Source: TMP-7 sp038212445 (GTDB lineage: Bacteria > Acidobacteriota > Terriglobia > Bryobacterales > Bryobacteraceae). Taken from it: a stretch of 64,000 bases of DNA. Made by a program: the position numbers and the translations under genes. Shown here piece after piece: positions 16,342 through 23,764 of this stretch. Location: the NCBI GenBank assembly GCA_038212445.1, contig JBBQUM010000039.1, forward strand, positions 1 to 64,000, written 5' to 3'. Within the stretch, counting starts at the first letter, position 1. Each line of letters opens with the position of its first letter. The notes beneath the pieces are model-generated. The model ran no database searches and was not told the origin of the DNA. It saw nothing but the letters and a program-made list of their open reading frames with translations.

Positions 16342-18759
16342 TTAGCTTGAAACCGCTACCGGTTCAGCTTGCGGCAGCGGCCGCTTGTACTTGCACTCGG
16401 CATTCGGACACTGTGCGATCGGGCCCGCCTTTAGCCACTTCTCGACCAAGTACGGACCGCCACACTGCGGACACTTCTCGTCCATCGGCTTGGCCCAGGC
16501 AACGAAGTCACACTCCGGATAGCGATTGCAGCCGAAGAAAGTTTTGCCGCGCTTGGACCGCCGCTCCACCACTTCGCCTTCGCTACACGACGGGCACTTG
16601 ATACCGATCGTCTTCTGCTTCACAAACTTGCACTTGGGATAATTGCTGCAAGCCGTGAATTCGCCAAAGCGACCCTGCTTCAGGACGAGTTTGCTCTGAC
16701 ATTGCGGACACTCCTCATCGAGAGGCACGTCCGACTGCTTCTGCTCTCCGCCGATCTTCTTGGTGGTCTTGCATTCCGGGTATCCGCTGCAAGCGTAGAA
16801 CGTCCCGAAACGGCCCTTCTTAAGGACCATCGAGCGACCGCAGTTTTCGCAGTATTCCTGCGCATCCTGCTCGCCATCGGGGACGTCCACCTGTAGTTCA
16901 CGCGTGCTGGTGCATTCCGGGTAACCGGTGCAGGCGATAAACTTGCCGTGCCGGCCCCATTTGATGACCATTGGCTTGCCGCACTTATCGCAGAGGAACT
17001 CGGTGGGCTCCTCCATGCGCTTAATGTCGGTCATGGTACGCGCCGCCACCTCGAGATCATTCTCGAAGCGCTTATAGAAGTCGCCCATGGCCTCGCGCCA
17101 GTCGACTTTGCCTTCTTCTATGTCGTCGAGCGTCTGCTCCATGCCAGCCGTATAGCTGATGGCAAACAGGTCGTTGAAGCTCTCCAAAAGAAGATCTGTT
17201 ACCACTTCGCCTAGTTCGGTAGGCGCGAACTTCCCGCCTTCCTTCTTTACGTACTCGCGTTCCTGAATGGTAGACAGGATGGAGGCGTAAGTGGATGGAC
17301 GGCCAACTCCGTCTGCTTCCAGTTCCTTCACCAGCGTCGCTTCCGTAAAACGCGGAGGCGGCTCGGTGAAATGCTGTTCGGGTTCGATCGACTTGAGTTT
17401 CAGCACCTCGCCCTGCGTCACTGCGGGCAGCTTGTGCTTGAGTTCATCGTCCTCTTCGTCCTTTTGATCCTTGCCTTCCTCGTAGACCTTGAGGAAACCG
17501 TCAAATTTCTGGACGCTGCCGGTGGCCCGGAAAAGGTAAGTCGCGCTGTCCTTGCCCGTGGCGTGCACATCGATGGTGGTTTGATCGAAGAGCGCCGGAC
17601 GCATTTGCGACGCGACGAATCGCATCCAGATCAGGCGGTAGAGCTTCAACTGATCCTCGGCCAGATATTGGGCAACGGCGTCGGGAGCACGCATGGAGGA
17701 CGTCGGACGAATGGCTTCGTGCGCATCCTGGGCGTCCTTCTTGCTCTTATAGACATTCGGCGTGTCGGGGCGATACTGCGTACCATATCGCTCGCTGATC
17801 ATCTGCCGTACTTCATCTAACGCGTCGTTAGAGACGCGAGTGGAGTCAGTACGCATGTAGGTAATGAGACCCACCGAGCCTTCAGTGCCGACTTCCACGC
17901 CCTCGTACAACTGCTGCGCCAGCATCATCGTCCGCTTGACGCTGAATCGCAGCTTGCGGGCGGATTCCTGCTGCAGAGTGGATGTAATAAAAGGAGGAAC
18001 CGGATTGCGCCGCTTTTCCTTATTTGCCACCGAGTGGACGAGGAACGAAGATTCGCTGACCTGGTCGACGATGCCTTTGGCAGTAGCTTCATCACCAATC
18101 TCGAGGGTCTGATCGTTCCGGCGCATGAAGCGCGCACCGAGAATGGGAGGCTTCTTCGCGTTCAGATTGGCGTCGATGGTCCAATACTCACGCTTGATGA
18201 AGGCGCGAATCTCGCGTTCCCGCTCGACAATCAGACGCAGCGCCACTGTCTGGACGCGACCGGCGGAAAGTCCACGGCGCACCTTGTCCCAAAGTAATGG
18301 CGAGATCTTATAGCCAACCAAACGGTCGAGAATGCGGCGGGCTTGCTGAGCCTCCACAAGGCTCACATTTACCTGGACCGGCTTTTCAAACGCCTTCTGA
18401 ATGGCGTTTTTTGTGATTTCGTTGAACATCACGCGAAAAACCTGCGTGGTGCCCTTTTTGTCGTACAACTCTTCCTGCAGGTGGAAGCAAATTGCCTCAC
18501 CTTCGCGATCAGGATCAGCTGCGAGGTAGAGGGCGTCCGCGCCCTTCACGGCAGCCTTCAGTTCCTGGATCAGCTTGCGTTTACCCTCGATGACTTCGTA
18601 TTTGGGTTCAAAGCCGTGCAGCACGTCGACGGCGAGATCTTTTTTCGGCAGATCCTTGATGTGGCCAAGCGAAGCCTTGACCAGAAAGTCCTTGCCTAGA
18701 TATTTGCCGATCGTTTTCGCCTTAGCCGGCGACTCGACGATCACGAGATTCTTTGCCAT
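16342..18759 (-). CDS. topA: DNA topoisomerase I
   Basis: This 805-residue type IA topoisomerase relaxes negative supercoils. The TOPRIM domain opens NLVIVESPAKAKTIGKYLG and has the acidic DPDREGEAI motif. The catalytic tyrosine is Tyr301 in LITYMRTDSTR. The C-terminal part carries several four-Cys zinc-ribbon repeats (CDKCGKPMV, CENCGRSMV, CPQCQSKLV, CPSCSEGEV, CPQCGGPYL). Length and domain order fit the bacterial family. It lies downstream of dprA on the same strand, 89 bp away, a common gene order. Confidence 0.98.
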   Translation of the reverse strand: MAKNLVIVESPAKAKTIGKYLGKDFLVKASLGHIKDLPKKDLAVDVLHGFEPKYEVIEGKRKLIQELKAAVKGADALYLAADPDREGEAICFHLQEELYDKKGTTQVFRVMFNEITKNAIQKAFEKPVQVNVSLVEAQQARRILDRLVGYKISPLLWDKVRRGLSAGRVQTVALRLIVEREREIRAFIKREYWTIDANLNAKKPPILGARFMRRNDQTLEIGDEATAKGIVDQVSESSFLVHSVANKEKRRNPVPPFITSTLQQESARKLRFSVKRTMMLAQQLYEGVEVGTEGSVGLITYMRTDSTRVSNDALDEVRQMISERYGTQYRPDTPNVYKSKKDAQDAHEAIRPTSSMRAPDAVAQYLAEDQLKLYRLIWMRFVASQMRPALFDQTTIDVHATGKDSATYLFRATGSVQKFDGFLKVYEEGKDQKDEEDDELKHKLPAVTQGEVLKLKSIEPEQHFTEPPPRFTEATLVKELEADGVGRPSTYASILSTIQEREYVKKEGGKFAPTELGEVVTDLLLESFNDLFAISYTAGMEQTLDDIEEGKVDWREAMGDFYKRFENDLEVAARTMTDIKRMEEPTEFLCDKCGKPMVIKWGRHGKFIACTGYPECTSTRELQVDVPDGEQDAQEYCENCGRSMVLKKGRFGTFYACSGYPECKTTKKIGGEQKQSDVPLDEECPQCQSKLVLKQGRFGEFTACSNYPKCKFVKQKTIGIKCPSCSEGEVVERRSKRGKTFFGCNRYPECDFVAWAKPMDEKCPQCGGPYLVEKWLKAGPIAQCPNAECKYKRPLPQAEPVAVSS

Positions 18760-18848
18760 ATGATTTCTTTATTAGTGCCTGCGGTGGGAGCCCAGACAAT
18801 CCACCGAAATCTTACCATGCGCGGAGAGAGGGTGAATCGGGGGGCAAG

Positions 18849-20030
18849 TCAAGAGGCCGCTGCTTCCGCCCAGACCTTGATGAAGTTCTTGCCTGGAAGC
18901 TGACGGACAATGCCAAGCATTTCAAGCTCGAACAGTGCCGCGATTATTTCTGATGAGGAACAGGCGCTTGAGGATTCAACCAAATCTTCCAATTGGCGCG
19001 AGACGTCCGGCTTTAGCATTGAGAGGACCGTCCTACAGGTCTCCCCCGCCGGGCCTAACGGTAAGCTAGCCTGCTCCGGACGAGTGGAATCACCGTTATC
19101 TTTCAATTCGTTACCGGTGGATGCTAGCAGCCGGCAGCGATCCTCCGACGTGAGCTCGACAACGACGTCGTTCCAGTCCTGAACCAGCTTTGCTCCTTGC
19201 TTGATCAGCAGGTTCGGCCCCCAACTCATGCTGTTTGTGATGTTTCCAGGAACCGCAAAAACCTCTCGCCCCTGATCCAGCGCCAACCGCGCGGTGATGG
19301 CTGAGCCGCTGTATTGCGCGCCCTCCACAATCAGGACGCCGACGCTCATACCACTAATGATGCGATTGCGTATCGGAAAGTTCTGAGGATGCCCGGGGCT
19401 ACCCATCGGGAATTCAGATAGAAGCAGTCCTTTTTCCGCGATCGACGCTGCTAGTTTGCGATTCTCAGCCGGATAAACATGATCGACCCCTGAGCCGAAA
19501 ACCGCGATGGTGTCGCCGCCTGCTTCGAGTGTGGCCGTATGGGCAGCTGTGTCAATGCCCCGCGCCATGCCGCTGACAATCGTCAGGCCGGCTTGCGCCA
19601 GGTCGGACGCCAGCCGTCGAGCCACCACCGAGCCGTAATCCGAGGGCCGCCGGGTGCCAACGACGCCCAGCATCAGAGACTGTAGTAGTTCGATGCGCCC
19701 GCGTGCATATAAAAGGATAGGCGGGTCGTAGATTTCGCGCAGCAGCGGCGGATAGAAAGGATAGGTGCAGGGGATCAGGCTCGCGCCGGAGTCGAGCATA
19801 CGCTGATGCTGTAGGACCGCGTCCTCAAACGTACAGCCGCTGACAATACTCTGCGCCACCGCCTGAGAGATGCCCTCTGCTTCGAGCGAAGATCGGGATT
19901 CGCGAAAGACCGCTTGCGGCGTTCTCAGGCGGTCAATGAGCCGCTGGCATTTTCGGCATCCTAATCCTGGAACCAGCCTTAGGGCGAGCCAGTGCAGTTG
20001 TTCGTCGTCGCTGAGAGCCGGAGCGGTCAC
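18849..20030 (-). CDS. dprA: DNA-processing protein DprA (Smf)
   Basis: This 393-residue protein loads RecA on incoming single-stranded DNA during natural transformation. The Rossmann-like DprA domain shows VVGTRRPSDYG, GMARGIDTAAH, GSGVDHVYP, LSEFPMGSPGHPQNFPIRNRIISG and GSAITARLALDQGREVFAVPG, all family hallmarks. An N-terminal helix-hairpin-helix-like region precedes it (residues about 15-75). The C-terminal 60 residues look like the winged-helix DprA tail. It is transcribed toward topA and is divergent from the small gene at 20083. Confidence 0.97.
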   Translation of the reverse strand: MTAPALSDDEQLHWLALRLVPGLGCRKCQRLIDRLRTPQAVFRESRSSLEAEGISQAVAQSIVSGCTFEDAVLQHQRMLDSGASLIPCTYPFYPPLLREIYDPPILLYARGRIELLQSLMLGVVGTRRPSDYGSVVARRLASDLAQAGLTIVSGMARGIDTAAHTATLEAGGDTIAVFGSGVDHVYPAENRKLAASIAEKGLLLSEFPMGSPGHPQNFPIRNRIISGMSVGVLIVEGAQYSGSAITARLALDQGREVFAVPGNITNSMSWGPNLLIKQGAKLVQDWNDVVVELTSEDRCRLLASTGNELKDNGDSTRPEQASLPLGPAGETCRTVLSMLKPDVSRQLEDLVESSSACSSSEIIAALFELEMLGIVRQLPGKNFIKVWAEAAAS

Positions 20031-20082
20031 ATGGAAGTAGTGTCAACCGGTAAAGATTATTCTCAACCTTTATGATGGAGCT

Positions 20083-20538
20083 ATGGACCGTCTACCGACC
20101 CATGATGATGCGAACCTGATCCTGCGGCTCTACGAGTTGCGGCGCGAAGACAAAATGCGACAGGCGCGAGCCTGGTTTGTGACCAATTTCTATCCCCAGA
20201 CTATGGCCGAATTCAATGAGATTTGCCCGCCTGGGTCTGAAGCCAATGCTTTCGCGCGAATGGTGAGCAGCTATTGGGAGATGGTGGCGTCTTTTGTCAG
20301 CAACGGCGTCCTGAACGAGGAGCTTTTCTATCAAAGCGGGCAGGAACTGCTGCTGACGTGGCTTCGCTCCAGGCCAATAGTCGACGACTTGCGGAAGATG
20401 ATGGGGAATCCCAACGCCTGGAGAAACCTTCAGACAGTGGGCGAGAAATACATCGAGTATCAAAAGAAGAATTCGCCCGGAGCGTACGAGAGTTTCCTTG
20501 CTCGAATGGGTACTCGCCCGGCGGCCGCGAAAGCCTGA
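20083..20538 (+). CDS. Conserved small protein, function unknown
   Basis: This 151-residue soluble, mostly helical protein has no signal peptide. I recognise no named domain. It contains YELRREDKMRQARAWFVTNF and a segment ending MMGNPNAWRNLQTVGEKYIEY. It is divergent from dprA, 52 bp away, and followed after 4 bp by another small gene, so the two probably form an operon. Confidence 0.75.
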   Translation: MDRLPTHDDANLILRLYELRREDKMRQARAWFVTNFYPQTMAEFNEICPPGSEANAFARMVSSYWEMVASFVSNGVLNEELFYQSGQELLLTWLRSRPIVDDLRKMMGNPNAWRNLQTVGEKYIEYQKKNSPGAYESFLARMGTRPAAAKA

Positions 20539-20542
20539 TTGA

Positions 20543-20803
20543 GTGCGTCAGGAACCCGGTTTTTTCGAAGACGACGCCCTCGAATTGATCTACATCGCCA
20601 AGCGTCTTAAGGATGCCCTGCGTCTGGAAGACGTCTTCACACAGGCCGGAGTGGATTACGTGGTGGAAACGGACACCTACCGCGGCGGCGTCGTCTTTGT
20701 CTCCGAGCGCACCGGCGCATTCTTTTATGTCGATCGCGCGGCCGCACCATCCGCCCGCGCAGTGATGACCGGAGCGCGATTCCGGCCGTGGGAAGACGGT
20801 TAA
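20543..20803 (+). CDS. Conserved small protein, function unknown
   Basis: This 86-residue protein starts with GTG 4 bp after the previous gene. It opens with a helical acidic part (FFEDDALELIYIAKRLKDAL), then a strand-rich part (VDYVVETDTYRGGVVFVSER, GAFFYVDRAA). The pattern resembles small soluble alpha/beta domains of the signal-transducing-protein type, but this is only an impression. Its placement next to the 151-residue gene suggests a shared role. Confidence 0.65.
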   Translation: MRQEPGFFEDDALELIYIAKRLKDALRLEDVFTQAGVDYVVETDTYRGGVVFVSERTGAFFYVDRAAAPSARAVMTGARFRPWEDG

Positions 20804-20828
20804 GAATCCGCGCGGTAGAATAAGGTTT

Positions 20829-20918
20829 GGAGGAATGGGTGAGTGGTTGAAACCGGCGGTCTTGAAAACCGTTTAAGGGGAAACTCTTACGGGGGTTCGA
20901 ATCCCTCTTCCTCCGCCA
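20829..20918 (+). tRNA. tRNA-Ser (anticodon UGA)
   Basis: Full serine tRNA. The acceptor stem GGAGGAA (20829-20835) pairs with TTCCTCC (20908-20914), followed by discriminator G and an encoded CCA. The anticodon loop CTTGAAA gives anticodon TGA, reading UCA-type serine codons. The long variable arm (TTAAGGGGAAACTCTTA) is typical of class II tRNAs, and the T-loop is GTTCGAATC. Confidence 0.97.
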
Positions 20919-21064
20919 TTTAAATACTGAAGCAACTTTCCGCTGAACGGGTCTATCCTCGTAGACCCTGCCGCCCCCGCCCTATTTCCCGTCCGCCGTA
21001 TTTCCCAAAGATCGTTTTCCCGGGTCGGCCGCAGCGGTCCAATCATCCAAGGCTGCGAGGACGC

Positions 21065-21883
21065 ATGACCATCAAAACTAAAGACGGAACAGAGATCTAT
21101 TACAAGGATTGGGGCGAAGGGCAGCCGGTGGTTTTCAGTCATGGCTGGCCGCTCAGCGCTGATGCCTGGGAAGACCAGATGGTGTTCCTGGCAAATAACG
21201 GGTATCGCTGCGTCGCCCATGACCGGCGGGGCCACGGCCGGTCAAGCCAACCCTGGGACGGCAACGAGATGGACACCTACGCCGACGACTTGTTGGCTCT
21301 CGTCGAATCGCTCGACCTCCAGAACGCGATCCACGTCGGCCATTCCACCGGCGGCGGCGAGGTAGCCCGATATATCGGGCGGCATGGGACCAAGCGGGTT
21401 GCCAAAGCCGTCCTGATTGGAGCGGTGCCGCCGGTGATGGTAAAGACCGCCGCGAATCCGGGAGGACTTCCGATTGAGGAGTTCGACAAAATACGCGCTG
21501 GCGTGCTGGCCGACCGCTCCCAGTTCTTCAAAGATCTAAGCGCTCCGTTTTACGGGTTCAACAGGCCCGGCGCGAAGGTCTCGCAAGGTCTCCGCGATTC
21601 GTTCTGGCTACAGGGCATGCTTGCCGGTCACAAGGCGGTAGTCGACTGCATCAAGGCGTTTTCGGAAACCGACTTCACCGAAGATCTCAAGAAATTCGAT
21701 GTGCCAACCCTGATCCTGCATGGCGACGACGACCAGATTGTCCCAATCGAAGACTCGGCCCGCTTGTCCGCCAAACTGGTGAAAGGCTCCACGCTCAAGG
21801 TGATCCCGGGCGCACCGCACGGAATGTGCTCGACGCTTAAGGATCAAGTAAACGCCGACCTGCTCGCGTTCTTCAAGGCATAA
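21065..21883 (+). CDS. Alpha/beta hydrolase, non-heme chloroperoxidase-like
   Basis: This 272-residue cytoplasmic protein has the alpha/beta-hydrolase fold. The nucleophile is Ser94 in GHSTGGGE, the acid lies in LILHGDDDQIVP, and the base is His252 in PGAPHGMC. The oxyanion region is FSHGWPLSADAW. GHSTGGGEVARYIGRHG is typical of the cofactor-free haloperoxidase/arylesterase group, whose perhydrolase activity is often incidental to ester hydrolysis, so the real substrate is unknown. A GAGGA site precedes the ATG. It is a single gene, convergent with the VOC gene. Confidence 0.9.
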   Translation: MTIKTKDGTEIYYKDWGEGQPVVFSHGWPLSADAWEDQMVFLANNGYRCVAHDRRGHGRSSQPWDGNEMDTYADDLLALVESLDLQNAIHVGHSTGGGEVARYIGRHGTKRVAKAVLIGAVPPVMVKTAANPGGLPIEEFDKIRAGVLADRSQFFKDLSAPFYGFNRPGAKVSQGLRDSFWLQGMLAGHKAVVDCIKAFSETDFTEDLKKFDVPTLILHGDDDQIVPIEDSARLSAKLVKGSTLKVIPGAPHGMCSTLKDQVNADLLAFFKA

Positions 21884-21907
21884 AAGGACCGCGGAATCCG
21901 GTGCGGT

Positions 21908-22321
21908 TTAGTGTTGATCGAGCAGCACCGGATTCCCATCCGGATCCGTCAGTAGCGCAAACGCTGGTCCCTTGCCCGGCACCGCCTCTACTGTGAATTT
22001 CAATCCTTGCTGCTTCAGGTTGTCCTGAATCGTGCGGACATCGGTAGGATTGAACGTGAGCGTGTTCTTCTCAAAAGCGCCATGGAACAAGCCCACGATG
22101 GCTTCTCCATTCTTCACAATCACCCAGTTCCCGCCGTAATTCGGCCAGGTAACGCCCGCAGGTGGATTCACTTTGCTGAAGCCCAGCTTTTCGTAAAATT
22201 CCCGCGATTTGCCGATGTCCTTCACAGTCAAGCTCACCGAAAACGTTCCGAAATTGGTGGTTTCCGCCGCCATCAACGCCGGCAGGCTCAACAGGGCTGC
22301 AATTACGATTTGTCTGATCAC
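21908..22321 (-). CDS. Exported VOC-superfamily protein
   Basis: This 137-residue protein begins with GTG and a signal peptide (MIRQIVIAALLSLPALMAAE), so it is probably periplasmic. The rest is one glyoxalase/VOC domain: FSVSLTVKDIGKSREFYEKL with GFSKVN, then the second half FALLTDPDGNPVLLDQH. The final His/Gln may be part of a metal site. The substrate is unknown. It lies 24 bp after the AraC-type regulator gene on the same strand, and the two may be cotranscribed. Confidence 0.85.
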   Translation of the reverse strand: MIRQIVIAALLSLPALMAAETTNFGTFSVSLTVKDIGKSREFYEKLGFSKVNPPAGVTWPNYGGNWVIVKNGEAIVGLFHGAFEKNTLTFNPTDVRTIQDNLKQQGLKFTVEAVPGKGPAFALLTDPDGNPVLLDQH

Positions 22322-22345
22322 TATTCTTTCCCCTTGTTAAATCTC

Positions 22346-23293
22346 TTAAACCGGAATACAGGCGTACAGATCCAAATGCTCCCAACCCACTTCCTCGGGC
22401 AGGCTCAGGAAGATCTCCATCGCGGGGGAGTCGCCCGGCTCATAACGGCTCGACGGCAGCCAGCAACGGTACAGATACTGCCAGACCCGACCCACTTCAT
22501 CCAGCCCTCCGGTAGCACGCATCACCGCTACGCGTCCCGCCGGAAAACTGCGACTACTGAAGCCCGGCTTCGACGCTGGCGGTCCACGATGGCTGCCACC
22601 CCGCTCCCGCAATGCCTCACGCAGAATGCCCGCCTCGACTGAACCCGCAAAAGCTGCGCCCATGTCATAGCGGCATTTCTCGTGCGGAGTGATGGTGGGA
22701 TCATCCTGCGACATCCCGACCACCACCGTGTCTCGCAACGCCACGCCCTCTTCGCCGAGCCACCGCATGAGATCCTGGTAAGCCTGCACCAGACGGCCGC
22801 TGCCATACGGATTGTGGACCCGAATATAGCTGTACCGCGAAGCCGGAAACTTCACCACGCGTACCCGCTGCCCTTTTGACTTCTTCCATGCCTCCAGTTC
22901 TTCCACAGAGTACGGTGGAAACGGGAGCGGCGCTTTGCTGATCTTGCTATTCGGCAGCGGTGCCCGGCGGTCCCACTCACTGGCATTCAGACCGAAATGA
23001 CGTTTGAAGGCCCGAGAGAACTCGGCCAGTCCCGCGAATCCGACTGTTAGCGCCACGTCTGTAATGCGCCGCTCCGGTGAGGCGCGCAGCAGCGACGCCG
23101 CGCGTTCCAGCCGCATTCGCCGCACATACTCGTTCAGCGTCTCCGCATTGAACGCCTGAAATAGCCGGTGGAAATGGAAGGGTGAAAAGCACGCCACGCG
23201 GCTCAACCTGCGCAGCGAAAGCTCTTCATCGAGATGTGCCGAAATATAGTCGAGCACACGGTCGATTCGTTCCCGGTAAACGATTTTGGACAT
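22346..23293 (-). CDS. AraC-family regulator with GyrI-like effector domain
   Basis: I take the start at MSKIVYRERIDRVLD (position 23293), which begins the conserved DNA-binding domain, giving 315 residues. The first 110 residues carry two helix-turn-helix units (LSLRRLSRVACFSPFHFHRL and ITDVALTVGFAGLAEFSRAF). Residues about 150-315 form a GyrI/SbmC-like ligand-binding domain beginning RVRVVKFPASRYSYIRVHNP. Such proteins resemble Rob/MarA-type regulators that respond to small toxic molecules. It is divergent from the padR gene across 113 bp. Confidence 0.92.
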   Translation of the reverse strand: MSKIVYRERIDRVLDYISAHLDEELSLRRLSRVACFSPFHFHRLFQAFNAETLNEYVRRMRLERAASLLRASPERRITDVALTVGFAGLAEFSRAFKRHFGLNASEWDRRAPLPNSKISKAPLPFPPYSVEELEAWKKSKGQRVRVVKFPASRYSYIRVHNPYGSGRLVQAYQDLMRWLGEEGVALRDTVVVGMSQDDPTITPHEKCRYDMGAAFAGSVEAGILREALRERGGSHRGPPASKPGFSSRSFPAGRVAVMRATGGLDEVGRVWQYLYRCWLPSSRYEPGDSPAMEIFLSLPEEVGWEHLDLYACIPV

Positions 23294-23365
23294 GGCGGCC
23301 AAGCCCCAGTGCTTGAGACAACAATTATGAGTCAGAGCGTGCCTTCTCTGCACCGGCAACTTTCA

Positions 23366-23410
23366 GGTAGACAGTCTCCCAGAGTTGTAGTAGATTGTCT
23401 CCTAGAATGA
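23366..23410 (+). promoter_or_regulatory. PadR operator candidate, copy A
   Basis: Two direct elements, TAGACAGTCTCCCAGA from 23368 and TAGATTGTCTCCTAGA from 23391, are spaced 23 bp apart. The second ends right at the padR start codon. Each has an imperfect TAG-N8-CTA dyad. A nearly identical 45-bp sequence occurs at 31590-31634 in front of the DoxX gene. Binding by the PadR protein is inferred from position. Confidence 0.65.
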
Positions 23411-23763
23411 CTGGGCCCAAGGATAACGACCGCATTCAACTGCTTCAGGGGACGCTCGATCTCCTGATCCTTCAGACGCTGGTATTCGGGCCCTGCCATG
23501 GCCATGGAATCGCCACCAACATCCAGAGCACGTCCGGCGAGGTTCTCCTCATCGATCACGGCTCACTTTATCCTGCCCTGCAGCGCCTCGAGAAGGCGGG
23601 CCTGATTGCCTCTGAGTGGGGTATCTCGGATAAGAATCGCCGGGCGCGGTTCTACAAGCTGACGCGTTTGGGTCGAAGCCGGCTGACGGCGGAAGCAGGC
23701 AAGTGGGAAAAGATGGTCCGGGCGGTGGCGCGAATCCTGCGAACTGAGGGTCAGGAGGCGTGA
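23407..23763 (+). CDS. PadR-family transcriptional regulator
   Basis: The start is taken at the ATG at 23407 (118 residues), although an in-frame TTG lies 12 bp upstream inside the operator. The winged-helix domain shows LLQGTLDLLILQTLVFGPCHGHGIA, LLIDHGSLYPALQRLEKAGL and ARFYKLTRLGRSRL, as in PadR repressors of the short acidobacterial type. The permease gene follows after one base. PadR plus ADOP permease is a standard pair in Acidobacteriota, the regulator probably controlling the pair and itself. Confidence 0.93.
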   Translation: MTGPKDNDRIQLLQGTLDLLILQTLVFGPCHGHGIATNIQSTSGEVLLIDHGSLYPALQRLEKAGLIASEWGISDKNRRARFYKLTRLGRSRLTAEAGKWEKMVRAVARILRTEGQEA

Positions 23764-23764
23764 C